From: Coriobacteriaceae bacterium AM113-163
GTDB taxonomy: Bacteria; Actinomycetota; Coriobacteriia; Coriobacteriales; Coriobacteriaceae
Direction: 5' to 3'
DNA: 64,000 nt
NCBI GenBank assembly: GCA_027673765.1
Contig: JAQDWB010000010.1
Span: 1 to 64,000, forward strand
Below, in pieces: positions 36,177 through 46,000 of the stretch (position 1 is the first letter of the stretch; the number at the start of each line of letters is the position of its first letter). Position numbers and translations under genes: made by a program. The notes beneath the pieces were generated by a model. The model was not told the DNA's origin. It was given only the letters and a program-made list of their open reading frames with translations, and did no database searches.

Positions 36177-38354
36177 ATGTCCGAGCTGTGCTCCGTGCCG
36201 CGCGTCTCGGATCGCTTTGCCCAGAGCAATGCGCTCGACGAGGATATTGCGCGACTCAAATATGTTTCGGGTAAACGTGAGGAGGCCCTTCGCCGTCTGG
36301 GAATTCGGACGGTGGGGGACCTCCTTCTCCATATCCCTCATCGATACCTGGACTTTACGCGCTCCTGGTCCATCGAGATGGCGCCCATCGGTACCGTGTG
36401 CACCATCATCGCCACGGTCGACCGTATCGTTCAAAAGAAGCCGCGTCCGCGCATGCAGGTGACCGAGGTCTCACTCGTTGATGAGACGGGCGTGCTGCAG
36501 GTCGCCTTTTTCCGTCAGCCTTGGATTGCCCAGCAGCTTAAGCAGGGCGACCGCCTGGCCGTGATGGGCAAGGTTGAGTTTGCCTACGGTTTTAAGCAGA
36601 TGGCCTCGCCGCACTTTGAAAAGCTCGATGACGGGCGTGCTGCGGGCACCATTTTGCCGGTCCATTATGTGAGTGACGGCGTGAGCCAGGCGTGGATGCG
36701 CCGCATCGTAAGTGGCGCGCTCGAGGTCGTCGGCAATCCCTTCGATCCGATTCCCGCACGCTTGCGCGTCAAGCGCCGCCTGATGAGCAATGCCCGTGCG
36801 CTTCGATCGATCCATTTTCCCTCGAGCATGGCTGAGCGCGATATCGCGCGCGCACGGCTTGCCTACGAGGAGTGCCTCTACCTGCAGCTGGCGCTGCGCC
36901 TGCGCAACGACGGCGGCCTGGTCGATGTGGTACCTTATGCCCACGCCGCGGGCGAGCACCTGGCCGCGCTTAAGCAGGCCCTGCCGTTTTCGCTGAGCGA
37001 TGAGCAACAGGCCGCGTTCCAAGATATCCTGCGCGATATGTGCGATGGCGGGCGCGTGATGAACCGCCTGCTGCTGGGCGATGTCGGTACCGGCAAGACC
37101 GCTGTTGCCGCCTGCGCGCTGGCTGTGGCTGCCGATAGCGGCACGCAGGCCTGCGTTATGGCGCCCACGGGCGTGCTGGCGCGTCAATATGCCGATAAGA
37201 CCGGCTCCTTGCTCTCGCAGGCTGGCATGACCTGGGCGCTCCTGACGGGCGCCACGCCGGCGGCCGAGCGCGAGCGGATCCATGCCCAGCTGGAATCGGG
37301 CGAGCTCGATGTCCTCTTTGGCACCCACGCGGTGCTTTCGGATAACGTTGCGTTCAAGCATCTGTCGCTCGTGGTCATCGATGAGCAGCACCGGTTTGGC
37401 GTCGGCCAACGCAACGCCCTGCGTGCGAAGGGCCCTGGTGCCGATCTACTCGTTATGACGGCAACGCCCATCCCACGTACGCTGGCGCTTTCGGTCTACG
37501 GCGATCTGGACACGAGCATCATCCGCCATCGGCCCGTCCCTGGCGCTGGCGTGACGACACGCGTGCTTACCGAGTCGAGCCGCGACCTTGCCTATGGCGC
37601 CATCCGCGAGGCGCATGAAAAGGGTCAGCAGGCCTACGTGATTTGCCCGCTCGTGGAGCCGAGCGACTCGGCCGATGAGCTTGAGGATGTGCCCGGTATC
37701 GCCCGTGACGACGAGGGTCGCGTAACCGTGCCCGTGCCGCTGCACGATACGGCAACCGAGCTCGACCGCCTACGCCTGGCGTTGCCGGGGCTTACCATCG
37801 AGCGTCTTCACGGCCGCATGCCGGCGGGGGAGAAGGATCGCGTGATCGACGCCTTCAAGCGCGGCGAGATCGACGTGCTCGTTTCGACCACGGTGGTCGA
37901 GGTGGGCGTCGACGTGCCCAACGCCACCGTCATGGTCATCGAGAACGGTGAGCGCTTTGGCTTGGCGGCCCTGCACCAGCTGCGCGGCCGCGTGGGCCGC
38001 GGCAGCGTGTCGGGCACCTGCCTGGTCATGACGCACTCCAAGGGCAACGGCGGCGCTTCGGCGGCGCAAGACCGTCTCCAGTCGCTTGAAAAGACCTCGG
38101 ACGGCTTTACGCTCGCCCAGATGGACCTTCGTCTGCGCCACGAGGGCGAAATCCTGGGGTACCGCCAGCATGGCGGTGTGACTCTGCGCTTTGTCGACCT
38201 GGATGCCGACGAGGAGCTGATCGAGTGGGCCCATTTGGACGCGGTCGAGCTCTTGCGGTATGCTTGCAACCTTGACTCCGTGGCGACGCGCCCCCTGCGC
38301 GATGCGGTCGCCATGCGATATCGACACATTTTTAAGGAGGTCAGCGGAGGATGA
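36177..38354 (+). CDS. recG: ATP-dependent DNA helicase RecG
   Basis: A 725-residue fork-reversal helicase. Wedge/OB domain at about 50-160; helicase motif I is LLLGDVGTGKTAVAA, motif II the DEQH box in VVIDEQHRFGVGQRNAL, motif III TATPIPRTLALSVYGDLD, motif VI QLRGRVGRG. The TRG region follows (GEILGYRQHGG where GxxQSG is usual). Overlaps rsmD by four bases. Confidence 0.95.
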   Translation: MSELCSVPRVSDRFAQSNALDEDIARLKYVSGKREEALRRLGIRTVGDLLLHIPHRYLDFTRSWSIEMAPIGTVCTIIATVDRIVQKKPRPRMQVTEVSLVDETGVLQVAFFRQPWIAQQLKQGDRLAVMGKVEFAYGFKQMASPHFEKLDDGRAAGTILPVHYVSDGVSQAWMRRIVSGALEVVGNPFDPIPARLRVKRRLMSNARALRSIHFPSSMAERDIARARLAYEECLYLQLALRLRNDGGLVDVVPYAHAAGEHLAALKQALPFSLSDEQQAAFQDILRDMCDGGRVMNRLLLGDVGTGKTAVAACALAVAADSGTQACVMAPTGVLARQYADKTGSLLSQAGMTWALLTGATPAAERERIHAQLESGELDVLFGTHAVLSDNVAFKHLSLVVIDEQHRFGVGQRNALRAKGPGADLLVMTATPIPRTLALSVYGDLDTSIIRHRPVPGAGVTTRVLTESSRDLAYGAIREAHEKGQQAYVICPLVEPSDSADELEDVPGIARDDEGRVTVPVPLHDTATELDRLRLALPGLTIERLHGRMPAGEKDRVIDAFKRGEIDVLVSTTVVEVGVDVPNATVMVIENGERFGLAALHQLRGRVGRGSVSGTCLVMTHSKGNGGASAAQDRLQSLEKTSDGFTLAQMDLRLRHEGEILGYRQHGGVTLRFVDLDADEELIEWAHLDAVELLRYACNLDSVATRPLRDAVAMRYRHIFKEVSGG

Positions 38355-39007
38355 GAATCATCGGCGGCGAATGGCGCGGTCGTAAGATCGAGGAGCCCCG
38401 TGGTCGCGATGTCACCCGCCCCACGACCGATCGTGTGCGCGAGGCATGCGCATCTATGGTCATGTCGGCATTTGACTTCGATCTGGACGAGGTCCGCGTG
38501 CTGGACGCCTTTGGCGGCTCCGGCGCCTTAGGGTTAGAGATGTTCTCACGTGGCGCCCGCTCGCTCACGACGTTCGAGATCGAACGGAATGCCGCGCGGC
38601 TCATTACCAAGAATATCGAGTCGCTCTGCCATGACCGTGCGCGTTGGCGCGTGGTAACGGGCGACATGCTGGCGAGCGCCTCCCGCGGTCGTGTGCCGGG
38701 CGGCCCCTTTGATCTGGTCCTGCTCGACCCGCCCTATGCTTTTGGTGCCGAGCCGGTCGAGATACTGCTGCAGAACCTGGCTCAGCAGGGTCTGCTTGCA
38801 CCTGGCGCTTATGCCCTGTTTGAGCATGCCGCCGCCGATGCGGGCGCGCATCCGGCAGGCTTTGAGATCGTGCGCGAGAAGCGCTACGGCATTACCTCGG
38901 TCGACCTGCTTCGTTGGGTCGGCGATGACGATGGTGAGGAAGATTGCACCGGCACCGATGCTCACAACAACGATGCCATGACGGTTCAGGAGAACGCCCA
39001 TGAATGA
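38351..39007 (+). CDS. rsmD: 16S rRNA (guanine-966-N2) methyltransferase
   Basis: A 218-residue methyltransferase. MRIIGGEWRGRKI and RPTTDRVREA open it; VLDAFGGSGALGLE binds SAM and LLDPPYAF is the catalytic DPPY motif. About 30 C-terminal residues after the Rossmann domain are an acidic extension. It overlaps coaD by eight bases; the rsmD-coaD pair is widely conserved. Confidence 0.93.
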   Translation: MRIIGGEWRGRKIEEPRGRDVTRPTTDRVREACASMVMSAFDFDLDEVRVLDAFGGSGALGLEMFSRGARSLTTFEIERNAARLITKNIESLCHDRARWRVVTGDMLASASRGRVPGGPFDLVLLDPPYAFGAEPVEILLQNLAQQGLLAPGAYALFEHAAADAGAHPAGFEIVREKRYGITSVDLLRWVGDDDGEEDCTGTDAHNNDAMTVQENAHE

Positions 39008-39497
39008 CACCATCAACCGCGTGATTGTCCCGGGCACCTTCGATCCCATCACGTTTGGCCATATCGACGTCATCCGCCGCGCCCGCCGCATCTTTCCCAG
39101 CGTGATCGTCGCTGTCGCCGAGTCGCAGGGTAAAAACGGTGTGGGCACCACGTTTATGCTGGATGAGCGCGTAGCGCTGGCTCGTGAGGCGCTCGGTGAT
39201 ATCGACGGCGTCGAGGTCCTGCCCTTTACCGGCCTCTTGGTCGACTTCGCTCGCGAGCAGGGGGCGGGGGCCGTGGTCAAGGGCCTGCGCGCCATGACCG
39301 ACTTTGAGTACGAGCTGCAGCAGGCAGACCTCAACTATCGCTTGGATAACGAGCTGGAGTCCATCTTTGTCATGAGTGCGCCGCAGTACGGCTATATCTC
39401 GAGTTCGGTCGTTCGCCAGATCGCCTCGCTCGGCAGCGATGTATCGACGTTTGTCCCGCCCAACGTGGTCGAAGCACTCAGACACCGCTTTTCGTGA
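39000..39497 (+). CDS. coaD: Phosphopantetheine adenylyltransferase
   Basis: A 165-residue nucleotidyltransferase, the penultimate step of coenzyme A synthesis. VPGTFDPITFGHIDVIRRA carries the (T/H)xGH motif, DFEYELQQADLN binds pantetheine phosphate, and YGYISSSVVRQIASLG is the ISSS motif. Final gene of the recG cluster; a -10-like TACACT at 39525-39530 before the next gene suggests a new unit. Confidence 0.95.
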   Translation: MNDTINRVIVPGTFDPITFGHIDVIRRARRIFPSVIVAVAESQGKNGVGTTFMLDERVALAREALGDIDGVEVLPFTGLLVDFAREQGAGAVVKGLRAMTDFEYELQQADLNYRLDNELESIFVMSAPQYGYISSSVVRQIASLGSDVSTFVPPNVVEALRHRFS

Positions 39498-39565
39498 CGT
39501 TTTTTATTGCCTGGTGGCATGTGGTACACTAGCACGATGATATGTTACCTATGAAAGGAGACCGG

Positions 39566-40063
39566 ATGCCGGGCGAGAATTTTCCTGGCGATAGGATCGT
39601 CAGCTTGGTCGATGAGCTCGAAGGGCTGATCGAGGAAGCCAAGCCGCCTTTCGGCAAGAACGCTCAGTTCAAGGTCATCGATGCCGACGTGTTCTTCAAC
39701 ATCCTCGACGAGATCCGCATGAGCTATCCCGAGGAGTGGCAGAAGTCCCGCCGTATCCTTAAGGAGCGCGAGGAGCTTATGGCTTCCGCCGCCGCTCAGG
39801 CCGATTCCATCATCGCCGACGCTCAGCAGCAGGCCCTCACCATTGCCGGTGAGCAGGAGATCGTCCGCTTGGCACAGCAGCAGGCCGACGACATCCGCGA
39901 TCGTGCCCAGCAGTACGAGCGCGAGACGCGTTATGCTGCCGAGGACTACGCAGAGCAGGTCTTTACGCACCTGGAGGAGAACCTCAAGAGCCTGACCGGC
40001 ACCGTTACCCGTTGCCGTCAGCAGCTCAACGAGGGTGCCGCCCAACAGAATGGTCAGTGGTAA
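39566..40063 (+). CDS. SepIVA/DivIVA-like coiled-coil division protein
   Basis: A 165-residue protein: LVDELEGLIEEAK, then VIDADVFFNILDEIRMSYPEEW, then a long coiled coil with repeated AAAQADSIIADAQQQA-type heptads and an end LEENLKSLTGTVTRCRQQL. Layout and motifs are like mycobacterial SepIVA, a DivIVA-family septation factor, whose gene also lies just before DUF177 and rnc-smc. The name is inferred from both; other DivIVA-like roles are possible. ATG 39566 with AAAGGAG. Confidence 0.6.
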   Translation: MPGENFPGDRIVSLVDELEGLIEEAKPPFGKNAQFKVIDADVFFNILDEIRMSYPEEWQKSRRILKEREELMASAAAQADSIIADAQQQALTIAGEQEIVRLAQQQADDIRDRAQQYERETRYAAEDYAEQVFTHLEENLKSLTGTVTRCRQQLNEGAAQQNGQW

Positions 40064-40617
40064 TGGCTGAGTTCCCGAGCGTTACCGTCGATCTTTCTGA
40101 GCAGCTCGAGTTTCCTGGTGATTCGTATCCGCTGACCGGCAAGGTCGATGTTGCCACCTACACAGTGGGTGAGAAGGAGTACCAGCTACAGGACGGCATC
40201 GACTACGACGTTGTCTTTACCAATGCCGGTACCGGTGTCTTGCTCACGGGCATGGTCCGCGCGCACGCCACCGGCGAGTGCGACCGTTGCCTGGAGCCTG
40301 CCTCGTTTGATATCGCCGGCGAGATCGAGGAGTTCTACCTCTTCGAGGAGCCCGAGGATCCCGAGGCCTACGAGGACGGCTACGAGCTCCTGGGTGAGGA
40401 CCGCATCGTCGATCTGGGTGAGCCCATCAACGACGCGGTCGTCATGGACACGCCGTTTGTCGTTCTGTGCAAGCCCGATTGCCGCGGCCTGTGCCCCACT
40501 TGCGGTTGCAATCTCAACGTCGAGCAATGCGATTGCGCCGCCCAGGCAGAGGCAGAATGGGCCGCTGCCACGGAAAATCCATTTGCAGCATTGAAGAATC
40601 TCAAGCTCGATGAGTAA
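40063..40617 (+). CDS. DUF177 (YceD) family protein
   Basis: A 184-residue protein of the family linked to 23S rRNA and rpmF expression. GMVRAHATGECDRCLEP holds the conserved CxRC-like block, and LCKPDCRGLCPTCGCNLN plus CDC gives several further Cys that may bind zinc. ATG 40063 overlaps the previous stop (TAATG). It precedes rpmF, its universal neighbour. Confidence 0.88.
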   Translation: MAEFPSVTVDLSEQLEFPGDSYPLTGKVDVATYTVGEKEYQLQDGIDYDVVFTNAGTGVLLTGMVRAHATGECDRCLEPASFDIAGEIEEFYLFEEPEDPEAYEDGYELLGEDRIVDLGEPINDAVVMDTPFVVLCKPDCRGLCPTCGCNLNVEQCDCAAQAEAEWAAATENPFAALKNLKLDE

Positions 40618-40681
40618 AACTGTGGTAGTATCGCTACTTGCGCGTAATCGCCACACTGGATAGTTCATAAGGAAGGTCACT

Positions 40682-40861
40682 ATGCCCGTACCTAAACAAA
40701 AGCAGGGTCGTATCCGCACTCACACCCGTCGTTCCGCCAACATGAAGATCTCGGCTGCGGCTCAGTCCACGTGCCCCCGTTGCGGCGCTGTCAAGCTTCC
40801 GCACCACGTGTGCCCCAGCTGCGGTTTCTACAAGGACCGCGAGGTTATCGTTACCGAGTAA
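40682..40861 (+). CDS. rpmF: 50S ribosomal protein L32
   Basis: A 59-residue protein, MPVPKQKQGRIRTHTRRSAN at the start, with a zinc ribbon CPRCG...CPSCG. This is the zinc-binding (C+) form. AAGGAAGG precedes ATG 40682. It is short and easily missed but clear from sequence and position between DUF177 and plsX. Confidence 0.95.
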   Translation: MPVPKQKQGRIRTHTRRSANMKISAAAQSTCPRCGAVKLPHHVCPSCGFYKDREVIVTE

Positions 40862-40901
40862 CGGTATACTCTGGATGCGATGCCGTTCCAAATGGAACCA
40901 C

Positions 40902-40931
40902 AATGGCCGGCTCAATGAGTCGGCCATTTTT
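40902..40931 (+). terminator. rpmF terminator
   Basis: AATGGCCGGCTC pairs with 40917-40928 (one G-T pair) around AAT and ends in TTTTT, five bases before the plsX ribosome site, so it may also act as an attenuator for plsX. Confidence 0.8.
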
Positions 40932-40948
40932 GTATAAGGAGTATGTAT

Positions 40949-41968
40949 ATGAGTAACGTTCGCGTTTGTGTAGACGTTGTGGGCGGAGACGAGAAACCTC
41001 AGGTTGTTCTCGATGGTATCGAGGCTGCACTTGCCGCCGATCCCGATATCGAGGTCCTGGCAGTCGGTCCCGCCGAAATCGTCAATCCCTTTGCCGCGGC
41101 CCATGCACGTGTGGAGGCTCTGGAAGCCCCTGACATTATCGCCATGGATGACGATCCCATTCGTGCCGTGATGACCAAGCGCAAGTCCTCGATCGTGCTT
41201 GCCTGCCGCGCCATCAAAAAGGGCAACGCGGACGCGTTTTTCTCCGCCGGCTCCACCGGCGCCATGACCGCTGCCGCGACCGCCTACGTCACACCGTTTA
41301 GATATATGGCCGAAGGCAAGAAGCAGCCGGTGCGCCCCTGTTTGACCAATGCGCTGCCCAATCGTGCCGGCGGCCTGACGGTGCTGTGCGACATGGGTGC
41401 CAACCCCGATGTCGAGGTGGACGACATGGTGCGTTTTGCCCAGATGGGTAGCGCCTATGCCCGCGTTGTCCTGGGCATCGAGCATCCTCGCGTGGGCCTG
41501 CTTGCCAATGGCACCGAGGATGAGAAGGGTTCCAACTTTACCAAGGCCTGCTTCCCTGCCATGAAAGCCGCCGTTCCCGGCTTTGTGGGTAACTGCGAAG
41601 GCACCGATCTTACGTCGGGCAATTTTGACGTCGTGGTCGCCGACGGCATGTCGGGCAATATTGCGCTCAAGGCCACCGAGGGCGCTGCCAAGTTTTTGCT
41701 TCAGGAACTCAAGGGTGCCTTTATGGCCTCGCTCGGCACCAAGATCGCCGCGCTGCTCATCAAAAAGCAGATGCGCGAGATTAAGACCAAGCTCTCTGGT
41801 GATGCCAAGGGCGGCGCGATTCTTTTGGGCCTGCGTGGCGTAGTCCTGATCGGTCACGGTGCCACCTCGGTCGAGGCTGTTAAAAACGGTACGCTCGCGG
41901 CGGCCGAAGCCGTGCGCGCGGGGCTGGTCGAGAATGTCGCCAACTCTATGGACGGTATCGTTTTATAA
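40949..41968 (+). CDS. plsX: Acyl-ACP:phosphate acyltransferase PlsX
   Basis: A 339-residue enzyme making acyl-phosphate for phospholipid synthesis. VRVCVDVVGGDEKP (usually DAMGGD), FFSAGSTGAMTAAAT, LCDMGANPDVEV and GMSGNIALKATEGAAKFL are the family blocks. ATG 40949 fits AAGGAG by seven bases; ATG 40943 is too close. It precedes acpP and rnc, the common plsX-acpP-rnc order. Confidence 0.93.
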   Translation: MSNVRVCVDVVGGDEKPQVVLDGIEAALAADPDIEVLAVGPAEIVNPFAAAHARVEALEAPDIIAMDDDPIRAVMTKRKSSIVLACRAIKKGNADAFFSAGSTGAMTAAATAYVTPFRYMAEGKKQPVRPCLTNALPNRAGGLTVLCDMGANPDVEVDDMVRFAQMGSAYARVVLGIEHPRVGLLANGTEDEKGSNFTKACFPAMKAAVPGFVGNCEGTDLTSGNFDVVVADGMSGNIALKATEGAAKFLLQELKGAFMASLGTKIAALLIKKQMREIKTKLSGDAKGGAILLGLRGVVLIGHGATSVEAVKNGTLAAAEAVRAGLVENVANSMDGIVL

Positions 41969-42092
41969 GAGCGAGTTAGGGCGTTGTCATGTGCCTCGCG
42001 GCGCACGTCGTGGGGTAGAATCAAAACCGTGTTTTGGTGCCGTCTGCGCGGTGCCAATCTTTTGGTATTCATGCACTATGAGAGGAAGCGCT

Positions 42093-42335
42093 ATGGACCG
42101 CTCCGAAATCTTCGACAAGATCGCCGAGGTCGCTGCTGACGTTCTGGGCGTCGATGTTGCCGAAATTAGCGATGAGACCACCTTTGACGACCTCGATGCC
42201 AACTCGCTCGAGCGCCTGCAACTGGTTACGGCTATCGAGGACGAGTTCAATCTCGAGATCGATGACGAGACCCTGCTCTCGCTCAACTCTGTCGCCGACG
42301 CCGTCGACGCGATCGAAAACGCCAGGGAGGCTTAG
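42093..42335 (+). CDS. acpP: Acyl carrier protein
   Basis: An 80-residue ACP. The phosphopantetheine serine is in DDLDANSLERLQL, where the usual DSLD reads NSLE. The acidic helix II (EDEFNLEIDDETL) is present. ATG 42093 follows GAGAGGAAG. A TAGAAT -10-like hexamer is at 42016-42021. It supplies acyl groups to PlsX. Confidence 0.93.
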   Translation: MDRSEIFDKIAEVAADVLGVDVAEISDETTFDDLDANSLERLQLVTAIEDEFNLEIDDETLLSLNSVADAVDAIENAREA

Positions 42336-42338
42336 GTC

Positions 42339-43064
42339 TTGGCTTTATCCGAACGACTTACGCGCGCCCAGGAGATTCTGGGCCACGAGTTCAATGACAA
42401 GGTGCTGCTGCGCGCGGCCCTTACGCATCCTTCGGCCGTCGAAGGCCAGCCAGTCTCGGCAAGCTATGAGCGCCTTGAGTTCTTGGGCGATTCCATTTTG
42501 GGCGCCGTCGTCGCCCGTTCGCTCTTTGAGTCCTATCCGGAGTTTGACGAGGGCAAGCTCACGCGCCTGAAGGTGTCGCTTGTCTCGGGCGCTACGCTAT
42601 CCGAGGTGTCGCATGAGCTGGGCATCGACGACATCATCATATTTGGTGCCTCCGAGACCGGTACCGGCGCGCGCGGCCTGCACTCGGCGCTCGAGAACGT
42701 CTACGAGTCGCTCGTGGGTGCGCTGTACCTGGATGCCGGCTGGGATGTTGCGGCGGACTTTATCCATCGTACGCTCAAACCGCACCTGGCCTCCGAGCGT
42801 GCCGAGCACCCTGCGAACCCCAAGTCGTTCTTGCAGGAGTGCGTGCAGGCAGACGGCCATGAGCCTCCCGCGTATAAGCTGGTCGGCTCCGAGGGCCCCG
42901 CGCATGCGCCCACCTTTACCGCTGTGGTGCTCATCGACGGTATTCGCCAGGGTCGCGGCTCCGGCTCCTCAAAGAAGGAAGCCGAGGGAGCCGCTGCACT
43001 CGAGGCACTTGACCGCATGGGCTACACCACCAACGGCGTGATTCTCAACAAGAAGCCTGTTTAA
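42339..43064 (+). CDS. rnc: Ribonuclease III
   Basis: A 241-residue double-strand-specific RNase. ERLEFLGDSILGAVVA is the RNase III signature with catalytic residues, ALYLDAGWDVA follows, and the C-terminal dsRNA-binding domain has PPAYKLVGSEGPAHAPTF and GSGSSKKEAEGAAA. TTG 42339 is the start, three bases after acpP, with GGGAGG eight bases upstream. Confidence 0.95.
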   Translation: MALSERLTRAQEILGHEFNDKVLLRAALTHPSAVEGQPVSASYERLEFLGDSILGAVVARSLFESYPEFDEGKLTRLKVSLVSGATLSEVSHELGIDDIIIFGASETGTGARGLHSALENVYESLVGALYLDAGWDVAADFIHRTLKPHLASERAEHPANPKSFLQECVQADGHEPPAYKLVGSEGPAHAPTFTAVVLIDGIRQGRGSGSSKKEAEGAAALEALDRMGYTTNGVILNKKPV

Positions 43065-43074
43065 GCGAGGAACC

Positions 43075-46000
43075 GTGTATCTCAAGTCCCTCACGCTCAA
43101 AGGGTTCAAGTCGTTTGCCGACCGCGCCCATATGACGTTTGAGCCGGGCCTGACCGTCATCGTCGGTCCCAACGGCTCGGGAAAATCGAACATCTCTGAC
43201 TCGATTCTGTGGGTCCTGGGCGAGCAGAGCGCCAAGCAGCTGCGCGGCCAGGCCATGGAGGATGTCATCTTCTCGGGCTCGTCAGCGCGCAAGCCGGTGG
43301 GTGTCGCCGAGGTCACGCTGGTGCTCGATAACTCGGACCATATGCTGCCCGTCGACTTTGACGAGGTCGCCATCACCCGTCGTATGTATCGCTCGGGCGA
43401 AAGCGAGTACCTCATCAACTCGAGTCCGTGCCGCCTGATGGACATTCAGGACATCCTGCACGATTCGGGCTTGGGCAAGGATACGCATTCCATCATCAGC
43501 CAGGGCAAGCTCGACGCCATTTTGCAGAGCCGCCCCGAGGAGCGCCGCGCCCTCATCGAGGAGGCCGCCGGCATCTCCAAGCACAAGCGCCGCAAGGAGC
43601 GTGCGCTCAAAAAGATTAAGTCGATGGACGAGCACCTGACGCGTGCCCGCGACATCAATAAGGAAATTGCCCGTCAGCTGCGACCGCTGGAGCGTCAGGT
43701 CGATCGTGCGCGCAAGTACAAAGAGCTGTCCTCGCGCGCGAACGAGCTTACGCAGATGCTAGCCGTCGACGAGCTGCGTTCGCTGCAGTCGCAGTGGAAC
43801 GACTTGGAGAGCCGCTCCAAGGAAGGTGCCGCCGAGCTGGAGCTTGCGCAGTACCGCTTGGGCGAAAAGGAACGCGAGCTCGAGAAGCTCCAGGTCATGC
43901 TCGAGGAAAAGGGCCTGTTTGTGGGCGATCTGGGCGAGCAGCGCCGCCATATGCAAGACGTGGTCGGCCGCATTAACTCCGATATGCGCCTGCTCGAGGA
44001 AAAGGGCCACAACATGGTGTCGCGCCTGTCCGACATGCGCGGCCAGATCTCGAGCTCCGAGCATCAGCGTCGTCGAGTGGTCGAGGAGCTCGAGGACGCG
44101 CGTGCGCAGCTTGAGGAAGTGACCGGCGCGCACATGCAGGCCCAGGAGGACGTTGACGCCGCTGGTCCTGCCGCCGCTCAGCTCCACGAGCGGCGCGTGG
44201 CGCTCGACAGTCAGATTTCGCAGCTTACGCGTGAGCAACGCGATGTGCAGCGTGTGGCCGATAACGCGGCGCTCGAACTCGCCAAGGTGAAGGACTCGCT
44301 GAGCAACGCTGAGGTCGAGGACAACATGTACGCCTCGCGCCTGGAGCAGATCGATGATCAGCTCGAGGAAGTCACGGCCTCGCTCGAGAGCCGTCGCGAC
44401 CGCGCCGAGGAGCTTGAGGGTGCTCTTGAGGAAGCGCGCCAGGCCCAGGCCGATGCGCGTGAGGCCACCGAGGTCGCCCGTGCAGCCCTGAAGGACTTGC
44501 GTAATCGTGAGAGTGAGGCGCGCAACAAGCTGTCCGAGGTGCGCTCGGAGCTTGCCAGCCAAAAGAAGCTTGATGCCCGCATGGCAGACAGCTCGCCGCT
44601 GGTGAGCCGTCTGATGGGCGCACTGGGCGACGATGTCTCAGGCCGTTTGGGCGACGTGCTCGACGCCCCTCGTGAGCTTGAGGGCCTGGTTGAGCAACTA
44701 CTTGCCGGCGATATCGATGCTCTTTTGTTTGATGATGCCGCTACGCTTGAGCGCGCCGGTCGTGCGGCTTTGGACCAAAAGAAGGCTTCGGGCGAGGCGC
44801 TGTTGGTGGCGCGCGGCGTGAGCGGTGGTGCTGCTGCCAATGGCGCTGCCGGTACGCGTCTGGTCGATCGTCTGTCCGTGCGCTCCGGTTATGGCCCGGT
44901 TGTCGAGGCCCTTCTCGGCGGCTATTACGTTGTCGACGACTTGGCGGCTGCGCTGGCCGCGCCTGTCGTTGACGGCGTGACTTACGTGACCCCCGATGGC
45001 GCCCGCGTCGCCTGCGGCGGCCTGGTGCGTGTGGGGCTCGACGCCGGAGAGGCTTCGGGTGCTTTGGAGCGCAAGCGTCGCATCCGTGAGCTCGAGGGCC
45101 TGGAACCCGATCTGGCTGCTGTGTTTGAGCATGTGTCGGATCAGGTCGTCGAGGCCAATGCGGCCGTCGAAGAGGCGCGTGCCGCTGAGGGCGATGCCGC
45201 CGGCGAGATCGCCCGTCTTGAGGGCGAGCGCCGCTCGCTGCTCTCCGAGATTGGCCGCCTGGAGCAAAGCGCCAACAACGCCGAGGTCGAGCGCGTGCGC
45301 ATCTCCAAGCGCCGCGAGCAGGCCGCCGAGGCCGTTCGCGCTGCGCGCCCGCGCGTGGACGAGCTCACCCGCTCGCGTGACGAGGCCCGAGCGCAGGCAA
45401 GCGATCTTGGCCTTCAGATTGCCGAAGCCAACGACGAACTCGACCGCGTTCGCCGTGACGATTCCGAGGCCGCCGGCAAGCTCGCCGATGCCAAGGTCCG
45501 CCTGGCCCAGACGAGCGAGCGCCTTCGTTCTCTGAAGGGCCGAGTACCCGATCTGGAGCATCGCCTGGAGGGCATCGACCGCCGTATCCGCGGAACACGC
45601 CAGGCCTCGCGCTCACTCGAGCTGCTGCGCCTGCGCGTCGATCCCATGCACGAGCGCTATTCGGCCCTGCTGGAGCGCGCGTCGGATTGGGCAGCGCGTC
45701 TGCGTGACCAGGCCTCTCTGGAGGAGGCGGACTCCGCTTCGCTCAAGAAGACCATCGAGGATGCCAAGGCAGAGGTTGCCCGCGCTAAGGAGAAGGTCGA
45801 TACTGCCACCGCCACGCAAAACGAGTTTAAGGTCGCGCGTGGCAAGCTCGAGGTGCAGGTAGAGGCCGCCATTAAGGCCATTACCGCCGATGGCAACACG
45901 GTACTCGAGGAAGCGCTCATGCTTCCCGCGCCCACGGACCGCGATGCCGCCGAGCGCGAGCTCAACCAGCTTGTTCGCCAGATCAACAACCTTGGTCCCG

